Shown here: one piece after another, positions 1-8,517 of the stretch
How the letters are laid out: the number at the start of each line of letters is the position of its first letter
Numbering within the stretch: the stretch's first letter is position 1
Origin: JANPPS01 sp964242575
Lineage (GTDB): Bacteria > Pseudomonadota > Alphaproteobacteria > Acetobacterales > Acetobacteraceae
Direction of reading: 5' to 3'
DNA length: 64,000 nucleotides
Assembly: GCA_964242575.1 (NCBI GenBank)
Contig: CAXTCN010000005.1
Span: 46,034-110,033, forward strand
Notes under the pieces: model-generated
What the model saw: the letters and a program-made list of their open reading frames with translations, nothing else
Databases searched by the model: none
Told to the model about the DNA's origin: nothing
Program-made: the position numbers and the translations under genes

Positions 1-342
1 CGCGGCAAGGACTATGTGATGGCCGCCCGGGTCATCGGGCTGTCCTCCACCCGCATCATGGCGACGCACATCCTGCCCAACGTGCTGGGGCCGGTGCTGG
101 TGATCGGCACCCTCACGCTGGGCCTGGCCATACTCGCGGAGGCGACGCTGTCGTTCCTGGGCGTGGGCCTGCCGCCAACGCAACCCTCGGTCGGGACGCT
201 GATCCGCATCGGCAACAGCTTCCTGTTCAGCGGCGAGTGGTGGATCACCATCTTCCCTGGCGTGGCGCTGGTGCTGATCGTGCTGTCGATCAACCTGCTG
301 GGCGACTGGCTGCGCGACGCGCTGAACCCCAGGCTGCGCTAG
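1..342 (+). CDS. dppC: Dipeptide/oligopeptide ABC transporter permease, DppC/OppC-like (5' truncated)
   Basis: Inner-membrane permease subunit of a peptide/nickel-type ABC importer. The frame is open from the first base of the window, so the N-terminal half lies outside and only the last 113 residues are visible. The first residues read RGKDYVMAARVIG, which is the cytoplasmic EAA loop that contacts the ATPase. Hydrophobic segments follow at about residues 22-45 and 80-100. The next gene starts 1 base after the stop, and two peptide-type ATPases follow, which supports the substrate class. The exact substrate cannot be told from this part. Confidence 0.9.
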   Translation, partial: RGKDYVMAARVIGLSSTRIMATHILPNVLGPVLVIGTLTLGLAILAEATLSFLGVGLPPTQPSVGTLIRIGNSFLFSGEWWITIFPGVALVLIVLSINLLGDWLRDALNPRLR

Positions 343-343
343 C

Positions 344-1321
344 ATGGCCCTGCTCGAAGTGCGCGGCCTGACAGTCGAGTTCCCCAGCCGGCGCGGGCGG
401 TTGCGCGCGTTGGACGGCGTGTCGTTCTCGATTGACGCCGGGCAGGTGCTGGGCGTGGTGGGCGAGAGCGGGGCGGGCAAGTCGCTGACCGGGGCGGCCA
501 TCATCGGCCTGCTGGAGCCGCCTGGCCGCATCAGCGGCGGCGAGGTGCTGCTGGACAACAGGCGCATCGACACGCTGTCCAATGACCAGATGCGCCGGGT
601 GCGCGGGCGGCAGATCGGCGCCATCTTCCAGGACCCGCTCACCACGCTGAACCCGCTGTACACCGTGGGGCAGCAGTTGGTGGAGACCATGCAGGCGCAC
701 CTCGGCCTGTCCGACACCGACGCCCGCAAGCGCGCGGTGCGCTGGCTGGAGGACGTCGGCATCCCGGCCGCCGCCCGGCGGGTCGACGCCTACCCGCACG
801 AGTTCTCCGGCGGCATGCGGCAGCGCGTGGTGATCGCGCTGGCCTTGTGCGCCGAGCCGCGGCTGGTGATCGCCGATGAGCCTACCACGGCGCTGGACGT
901 GTCGATCCAGGCGCAGATCATTGCGTTGCTCAAGGCGCTGACCCGGGATCATGGCACCGCCGTTATGCTGGTCACGCACGACATGGGCGTGATCGCGGAG
1001 ACGGCGGACCGGGTGGCGGTGATGTATGCCGGTCGGGTCATCGAGATTGGCCCGGTGCGGGACGTGGTGAAGCAGCCGTCGCACCCCTACACCCAGGGCC
1101 TCATGGCCAGCATCCCGACGCTGGTGGGCCGGGTGGAGCGGCTGCGGCAGATCGATGGCGCCATGCCGCGGCTGACGTCGATCCCGCCTGGCTGTCCGTA
1201 TAACCCGCGCTGCCCCAAGGTGTTCGACCGCTGTCGGGTGGACCGCCCCGGCCTGATGCCCGCCCGCGCCACTGAGGCCGCGTGCTGGTTGTTCGACACC
1301 GCGAAGGCCGTGCATGCCTGA
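344..1321 (+). CDS. dppD: Peptide ABC transporter ATP-binding protein, DppD/OppD-like
   Basis: First of two ATPases that drive the dipeptide/oligopeptide importer. The 325-residue protein shows Walker A GESGAGKS at residues 40-47, Q-loop FQDP at 95-98, signature FSGGMRQR at 154-161 and Walker B LVIADEP at 174-180. The C-terminal extension holds SHPYTQGL and the cysteine-bearing PPGCPYNPRCP motif typical of the oligopeptide (oligo_HPY) branch. It starts 1 base after the permease stop and overlaps the next ATPase gene by 8 bases, so the three genes form one operon. The name follows family resemblance; nickel or glutathione import is an alternative. Confidence 0.93.
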   Translation: MALLEVRGLTVEFPSRRGRLRALDGVSFSIDAGQVLGVVGESGAGKSLTGAAIIGLLEPPGRISGGEVLLDNRRIDTLSNDQMRRVRGRQIGAIFQDPLTTLNPLYTVGQQLVETMQAHLGLSDTDARKRAVRWLEDVGIPAAARRVDAYPHEFSGGMRQRVVIALALCAEPRLVIADEPTTALDVSIQAQIIALLKALTRDHGTAVMLVTHDMGVIAETADRVAVMYAGRVIEIGPVRDVVKQPSHPYTQGLMASIPTLVGRVERLRQIDGAMPRLTSIPPGCPYNPRCPKVFDRCRVDRPGLMPARATEAACWLFDTAKAVHA

Positions 1322-2315
1322 GGACCGTCACGTTGTCCTGGAAGCTGCCGGCGTGTGCCGGTACTTCGACGTGTCTCGGCCGTGGCTGCAACGCACCCTG
1401 GCGCGGGAGGGGCGCCAGACCCTGCGCGCGGTGGACGACGTGTCGTTCGCCGTCCCGCTCGGCACCACGCTGTCGCTGGTGGGCGAAAGCGGCTGCGGCA
1501 AAAGCACCATGGCCCGGCTGGCGGTCGGGCTGTATGCGCCGACGCGGGGCGAGATGCGCTTCGAGGGGCAGAACCTGTCCACCGCCCGGGCGCAGCCGGA
1601 GCTGCGGCGGCGCATGAACATGATCTTCCAGGACCCGTACGCGTCATTGAACCCGCGTTGGCGGGTGCGGGACATCGTGGCAGAGCCGATCCGCGCATTC
1701 GGCATCCTGCACGGACGGCGGGACATCACCGACCGGGTGGCGCAACTGTTGACGCAAGTGGGCCTGTCGGCGCGCGACGGCGAGAAGTTCCCGCACGAGT
1801 TCAGCGGCGGCCAGCGCCAGCGCATCAGCATCGCCCGCGCGTTGTCGAGCGAGCCGGAGTTCCTGGTGGCGGACGAGCCGACCAGCGCGCTGGACGTGTC
1901 GGTGCAGGCGCAAATCCTGAACCTGATGCGCGACCTGCAGCAGCGGCTGCAACTGACCTACCTGTTCATCAGCCACAACCTGGCGGTGGTGCGGCACATG
2001 TCGGACCAGCTCGGCGTCATGTACCTGGGCCGCATCGTGGAACAGGGACCCGGCGAAAGCGTGTTCACCCGGCCGCGGCACCCCTACACCCGGCTGTTGC
2101 TGGACGCGATCCCGGACCTGGAGATGACCGGCCGCAGCCGGACCGCGGTGGGCGGCGAGGTGCCGAGCCCGATCGACCCGCCGCCGGGCTGCCCGTTCCA
2201 TCCGCGCTGCCCGTTGGCGAACGCGCGATGCCAAGTGGAGCGGCCCGCATACACGCGGGACGGCGACGTGCTGGTGGCCTGCCACGCCATCGAGGAGGGG
2301 CGGGACACGCCCTGA
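1314..2315 (+). CDS. dppF: Peptide ABC transporter ATP-binding protein, DppF/OppF-like
   Basis: Second ATPase of the importer, pairing with the DppD-like subunit. It has 333 residues with Walker A GESGCGKST at about 57-65, signature FSGGQRQR, Walker B FLVADEPTSALD, and the C-terminal PPGCPFHPRCPLA motif of the oligopeptide branch. The start overlaps the upstream ATPase by 8 bases, which suggests coupled translation. No periplasmic binding protein or DppB-type permease is visible; they would lie before the window. Confidence 0.93.
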   Translation: MPEDRHVVLEAAGVCRYFDVSRPWLQRTLAREGRQTLRAVDDVSFAVPLGTTLSLVGESGCGKSTMARLAVGLYAPTRGEMRFEGQNLSTARAQPELRRRMNMIFQDPYASLNPRWRVRDIVAEPIRAFGILHGRRDITDRVAQLLTQVGLSARDGEKFPHEFSGGQRQRISIARALSSEPEFLVADEPTSALDVSVQAQILNLMRDLQQRLQLTYLFISHNLAVVRHMSDQLGVMYLGRIVEQGPGESVFTRPRHPYTRLLLDAIPDLEMTGRSRTAVGGEVPSPIDPPPGCPFHPRCPLANARCQVERPAYTRDGDVLVACHAIEEGRDTP

Positions 2316-2322
2316 ACCCGCG

Positions 2323-2697
2323 TTGACCAAGCGGGGCACGACCGGACGCGCCGCGCAGTCCCGCGGCATGGCGGCGGAGGCGGCGGCTTGCCGGGCCTTG
2401 GAACAGGACGGCTGGCGCGTGCTGGCCCGGCGGCTGCGCACGGCGGCGGGCGAAATCGACATCGTGGCGGAGTGCCACGGCGTATTGGCGTTCGTCGAGG
2501 TGAAAGCGCGGCCGACCTTGAGCGATGCTGCCGTGGCGCTCGGCCCACGCCAGCGGGCGCGCCTGCTGGCGGCCGGCGAGATCGCGCTGGCCGAACATCC
2601 TGGCTGGGGCGCCGCCGGGGTGCGGTTTGACGTGCTGCTGGTGGACGCCGCCGGTCAGGTGCGTCGCATCGCCGACGCCTTCCGGCAGGAGGCGTAG
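2323..2697 (+). CDS. yraN: YraN-family (UPF0102) putative endonuclease
   Basis: Small 124-residue protein of the YraN/UPF0102 family, which has a Holliday-junction-resolvase-like PD-(D/E)xK fold and no settled function. The key stretch is visible at about residues 45-67: GEIDIVAE followed by LAFVEVKAR, giving the E...D...E-x-K pattern of the nuclease core. The only usable start is TTG, seven bases after the dppF stop, with no clear ribosome binding site, so expression may depend on the transporter operon. In many relatives yraN sits by rsmI or gshB; this position behind a peptide transporter is less usual. Confidence 0.85.
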   Translation: MTKRGTTGRAAQSRGMAAEAAACRALEQDGWRVLARRLRTAAGEIDIVAECHGVLAFVEVKARPTLSDAAVALGPRQRARLLAAGEIALAEHPGWGAAGVRFDVLLVDAAGQVRRIADAFRQEA

Positions 2698-2718
2698 CTG
2701 CACGCCATGCGCCGGCCA

Positions 2719-4392
2719 TCAAGGATGCGCAGAGTCGCGGTTTTGGCCTGAAAAGGGCGCGTCCAGCGTCACGCCAATGGCCGGCAGCGAGACTGAGGGG
2801 TTCGCGGGTGGATTGGACAAGGAACCGAGGTTGCGGTAAACCACCAACTCTCGTTCCTCAGCCGGACCAACGACCGGAATGCGCGTGACTTCCTGGAATT
2901 GCGCCGATTGGAGCACCGCGTCGAAGCGGGCCATGACCGGCGCGTCGGCCCAGATGCGCGGGACGGTCACGACGTAGCTGATGCCGTAGCGGTTCAACAT
3001 GGCGGCAATCTCCTCGGATGGTATGTCGCGGGGGTTCAGGCCGAGGCCGGGCATGATGCTGATGTTGAGGAAAAGCTTGTCCGCGCGAATGACCGCGATG
3101 TCGTGCCGCGGCTGGGCCCGGATGTTGAAGATGAAAGCCCCGTCGCGGTTGCCAGCAAACAGGACGCGTGCGCCGGGCGGAGCTAGGCTTGCGACCTGGT
3201 CTGCAGCCTCACGGTAGCCGGCGATGCCACGGGTGGGATACAGCAGAAGCTGAAAGACGAGCATGGCGGCGGCAGCGGCTGGCAGCAACGGACGCAGCGT
3301 CGGCAGGTGGGCCAGGCGGTCGATTGTCACCGCCGCAAGCAACGCAAGCGGAACCAGCAACGGCATGCCGTGTCGGGTTTCCTTCAAAGCGATCATGCTG
3401 AGGGCGGCATAGGTTGCGATGAACCAACCGAGCAGCAACAGGAGATCGCCCCGGATCGGTCGGTAACGCCGGCCAACCCACAACGCAAATGCGGAGGCGA
3501 TGACAAGGATCGTGGCTGGAAAGCCCAGCATAGCAGGCAGCCGGACCGCGTACCACCACAGGGACTGGAGCGAAAGTCGGTCGGGCCCTGCCATGTCCAC
3601 CCGTGCGGTGGCTGAGGTCATGTTGAAGGCGCCGAACTTGAGTTGCAGGATGACCAGTGGCACGAGCGCTACGGCGGCCAGGACCGCGACCACCCAGACG
3701 TGCCGGCGCGCCAGCAGGCCGGCGCCGCGCCACAGCAACAGGCCGGCCAGCAAGCCGATTGCGACAAAAAGCGCGGTCTGCTTGGTGTAAGCCGCCAGTA
3801 CCAGCAGCAGCGCGGCAACGGCCAAGTCCCGGGGCTGGTTGGTTTCACCGTAGCGCGCCAGGAACAGGGCGCCGCCGGTCGCGAGCGCCAGCATCGGCAT
3901 CTCCAGCAGGACCTGCTGGCCCCACTGCAGCAGTTCCGGCGCTGCGAGCAGGAGCAACGTGGCCGCCAACGCCGCCGGCGGTCCGGCGATGCGGCGGGCC
4001 CATAGGTAGGTCGACACGGCCAGGCCCAACAGGAACAGGCTTACGCAGGCCATGGCCGCCCAGTGGCTCACGCCCAGCACGGCATAGGTCAGGCCGATGG
4101 CGACGCTGAGCAGCGGCGGATAGAACAGGATCGTGAGCGCAGGATATTTCAGGTAGTACGCGGTCGCCCATGCAGTCGGATTGCCCACTGGCATCTCACG
4201 CAGCAGGTCCAGCACGAAGGCGCCGTTCAGCGCATTGCGGGGCGACTCGCTCCAATTGAACTCGCCTGCCGTGGGCGCCGTAAGGAAAACCAGCAGGCAA
4301 CAGAGCGCGACGACCCCGAGCGCCCACGCGTCGGCGCGTCCAAGGCGGCGTGGGTCGGTGGGCGGCGCGCCGGGTCCTGGAAGGGCGGCGAT
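2719..4392 (-). CDS. GT39-like membrane glycosyltransferase; no canonical start codon
   Basis: Polytopic protein with about a dozen membrane segments, resembling GT39/ArnT-type transferases that move a sugar from a lipid-phosphate carrier. From the first GTG (4215) it would have 498 residues, but the same frame continues upstream with a clear first membrane helix (ALGVVALCCLLVFL) and the loop GEFNWSESPRNALNG. That loop matches the place of the catalytic acidic motif in this family, so the real protein must start earlier. Between 4216 and the TGA at 4411-4413 there is no ATG, GTG or TTG. The likely start is ATC (4390-4392) or ATA (4393-4395), touching the TAA of the upstream GT2 gene; this gives about 557 residues. 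A sequencing error is the alternative. Confidence 0.8.
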   Translation of the reverse strand: MAALPGPGAPPTDPRRLGRADAWALGVVALCCLLVFLTAPTAGEFNWSESPRNALNGAFVLDLLREMPVGNPTAWATAYYLKYPALTILFYPPLLSVAIGLTYAVLGVSHWAAMACVSLFLLGLAVSTYLWARRIAGPPAALAATLLLLAAPELLQWGQQVLLEMPMLALATGGALFLARYGETNQPRDLAVAALLLVLAAYTKQTALFVAIGLLAGLLLWRGAGLLARRHVWVVAVLAAVALVPLVILQLKFGAFNMTSATARVDMAGPDRLSLQSLWWYAVRLPAMLGFPATILVIASAFALWVGRRYRPIRGDLLLLLGWFIATYAALSMIALKETRHGMPLLVPLALLAAVTIDRLAHLPTLRPLLPAAAAAMLVFQLLLYPTRGIAGYREAADQVASLAPPGARVLFAGNRDGAFIFNIRAQPRHDIAVIRADKLFLNISIMPGLGLNPRDIPSEEIAAMLNRYGISYVVTVPRIWADAPVMARFDAVLQSAQFQEVTRIPVVGPAEERELVVYRNLGSLSNPPANPSVSLPAIGVTLDAPFSGQNRDSAHP

Positions 4393-5402
4393 TATGGCCC
4401 CGCTGGCGTTTCAGCCACGATACGCTCGTTTGCGGCGCCCGGCACCGATGGGCCGCGCACGATGTCCTGGATGATGAACAGCGGACGCTGCTTGGACTCG
4501 AGATACAAGCGCCCGAGGTACTCGCCCATCAGGCCCGCCACCAGCAACTGAATACTGCCCAGGACCAGGGTGATGCACATGAGCGACGTCCAGCCCGGCA
4601 CCGCATCGCCGGCCATCCAGGCTCCGGTGACATAAATAATCAGCGCCGCGCCGCCAATCCCGGTCGCGATGCCCAAGTACGAGGCGACCCGCAGCGGCTT
4701 GATCGAGAACCCGGTGATCGCATCCAGCGCGAAACGGATCATTTTGCGCAGGGGATACTTGGTCTCGCCGGTAAACCGGACGGCCCGGTCGTACATCATG
4801 GGCGTCTGCGGCAGGCCAATCCAACTGACCATGCCACGGATGAAGCGATGGTGCTCCGGCATGGCGTTCAGCAAATCCAGCGCACGACGGCTTATCAGGC
4901 GGAAGTCTCCGGTGTCAGGCGGCAATTCCACATCCACCAAGCGGCGGAACAGCCGATAGAACAGTGCTGCCGTGGCCTTTTTCAGCACCGTCTCACCCTC
5001 GCGCCGGCGGCGCCGGCCATACACGACGTCATAGCCAGCATCGATCTGCCCCATCATGGCCGAAAGTAGCTCCGGAGGGTCCTGCAGGTCGGCGTCCAAA
5101 ATCAGCACGCGTTCGCCACGGCACACTTTGAGCCCAGCGCTCAGTGCCATCTGGTGGCCGAAGTTGCGCGACAGGTTGACCGCGACCACTCGCGCATCGC
5201 CACGCGACAGGGCAAGCATGGCAGGCCAGGTGCCATCCCGCGATCCGTCATTGACCAGCACAAGCTCGTATTGCAGGCCTACGGCCTCATGGCACGCTGC
5301 AGACACGCGGCGATGCAGCTCGTGCAGCCCGCCTTCCTCATTGAAGCAAGGGACCACGACGGATAAGCGCGGCGTATCGGCGGAGTGGCGTGCATCGTTC
5401 AT
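4392..5402 (-). CDS. GT2 glycosyltransferase, polyprenyl-phosphate sugar synthase (GtrB/ArnC-like)
   Basis: Cytoplasmic-face transferase of 336 residues that probably loads a sugar from a nucleotide donor onto undecaprenyl phosphate. Visible are VVVPCFNEE at 15-23, NDGSRDGT at 51-58, DADLQDPPE at 103-111, the DTGDFRL stretch near 163-169, and two C-terminal membrane helices at about 240-262 and 277-297 ending in GEYLGRLY, as in GtrB/DPM-type enzymes. The stop codon touches the start region of the GT39-like gene, so the two form a donor-synthase plus transferase pair. The final acceptor (LPS, membrane lipid or protein) cannot be read from the sequence. Confidence 0.9.
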   Translation of the reverse strand: MNDARHSADTPRLSVVVPCFNEEGGLHELHRRVSAACHEAVGLQYELVLVNDGSRDGTWPAMLALSRGDARVVAVNLSRNFGHQMALSAGLKVCRGERVLILDADLQDPPELLSAMMGQIDAGYDVVYGRRRRREGETVLKKATAALFYRLFRRLVDVELPPDTGDFRLISRRALDLLNAMPEHHRFIRGMVSWIGLPQTPMMYDRAVRFTGETKYPLRKMIRFALDAITGFSIKPLRVASYLGIATGIGGAALIIYVTGAWMAGDAVPGWTSLMCITLVLGSIQLLVAGLMGEYLGRLYLESKQRPLFIIQDIVRGPSVPGAANERIVAETPAGP

Positions 5403-5484
5403 AAGGCGCCGAGCATAGGCACACCGAGCCGGGTGATAAAGACCGGCGCAACTCAGCGCAATGCCGGCCTGCCGAGCTTTGCAA

Positions 5485-6648
5485 TCAGGCCGTTATGATC
5501 CGGCGGTCAACCTCAAGCTCCAAGATGTGCGGAATGGCGGTTTTTATTTGGAAGAAGCCGCGCGTCGCCCGTGGCCAGGCCAGGCTGTCCCAGCTTCGCC
5601 GGATACGGCTGCAGGATGGCAGTGCGGCCGCGGATGGCCCAACCGGCGCCCAGGGCGTCACCACGGGCAACGCCTCGGCCCAGCCCTCATTCGCCAGCTC
5701 GGCCGTGCAGCCAAAATGCGCGGCCGACCTCCTTAACGCGTCGGCCATGGCGTCCTGGTCGGCCTGCCGCACCCGCTCCGTCACGCCGTCTGCGTGGGCG
5801 AGCAGGCCGCCCACCCGTACAACGCGAGCGCTCCCGAGCGGCAGGCTTTCTGGGTGCAGGTCATCCAAGTGCAGCAACAGCGCCACGTCGCCCGGCGGCG
5901 CAACGTCGGCATCGGGCAGTTTGATGGCCGCGGGTCCGTCCGGTTCCTCCAGCGCAACCGGGTTTTCGTCCAGCCCGGCGGGATCGTACCGACCATCGGT
6001 GTAGCGGCGGATGTTCTCCGCCCGTGCCGCATAGGGTTTGCCGCGCGTATGCAATCCGGCGACCCAGCGCCAGGACAGGGTGTTGCTCGCCGGGTCGCCA
6101 TCGATGAGGTGGCGCATGAAGAAATCAGCGCCCAGCGCCCAAGGCAGCCGCAGGGTGAAAATCCAGATCGAGGCGAACCACATACGAGTATGATTATGCA
6201 GCCAGTTAGTCTCAACCAGCTCCTGCGCCCAGTCGTCGAACCCCTCGATGCCGGTGCGGCCCGCAACCGCGTCCTCGAACACCCGGCGCAAGCCTGACGA
6301 CGTCGCAAGCTGGTTCCGTCCCTGCGCCACAAGCCGCTGGTAGTCCGTCCACAACGTTGGCCGGGTCTCCAGGTGTCCTTTGAAGTAGGTGCGCCAGAAC
6401 ACCTCCTGGACGAACTTGTCAGCCTCCACCGGCCCGTGCGCGGCAAGGGCGGCGTCCACGACCTCCCGCTCCAGCACCAGCCGGCGGCGGAGATAGGGCG
6501 AGAGCGCGGAGGTCGATGTCCCCGTCTCCGGCCCGTAATCGGTGCTGCGCCCTCCCGCATAGGCGCGGCCCATGCGGGAGGTGAAGGCGTTGAGACGGTC
6601 CAGCCCGGCAGCGCGGGTGAGGGAAAAGCTACGATCCATGCCCGCCAT
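5485..6648 (-). CDS. Photolyase-family FAD-binding protein with the FAD domain at the N-terminus
   Basis: 387 residues that start directly in the FAD-binding helical domain of the cryptochrome/photolyase family: LSPYL at 49-53, FVQEVFWRTYFKG at about 79-91, WLHNHTRMW at 149-157, DGDPASN at 183-189 and WRWVAG at 193-198. The usual N-terminal alpha/beta antenna domain is missing. Instead about 140 residues follow the FAD domain (from about 245), with alternating beta/alpha character and a conserved-looking end (WPRATRGFFQIKTAIP). It starts 30 bases after the acyl-CoA dehydrogenase stop on the same strand. Photorepair, photosensing or a flavin role are all possible; function is not known. Confidence 0.75.
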   Translation of the reverse strand: MAGMDRSFSLTRAAGLDRLNAFTSRMGRAYAGGRSTDYGPETGTSTSALSPYLRRRLVLEREVVDAALAAHGPVEADKFVQEVFWRTYFKGHLETRPTLWTDYQRLVAQGRNQLATSSGLRRVFEDAVAGRTGIEGFDDWAQELVETNWLHNHTRMWFASIWIFTLRLPWALGADFFMRHLIDGDPASNTLSWRWVAGLHTRGKPYAARAENIRRYTDGRYDPAGLDENPVALEEPDGPAAIKLPDADVAPPGDVALLLHLDDLHPESLPLGSARVVRVGGLLAHADGVTERVRQADQDAMADALRRSAAHFGCTAELANEGWAEALPVVTPWAPVGPSAAALPSCSRIRRSWDSLAWPRATRGFFQIKTAIPHILELEVDRRIITA

Positions 6649-6678
6649 GTGGAGCGGCGGGCTAGTACCGCTAGACGG

Positions 6679-8505
<1,827 letters not shown>

Positions 8506-8517
8506 AGTAGGATCTCC

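Noticed and set aside
290..1315. Long open frame of 341 codons on the minus strand opposite the DppD-like gene
   Set aside because: The plus strand holds a full ABC ATPase. The minus frame has low-complexity His/Arg/Gln-rich content typical of GC-rich shadows.
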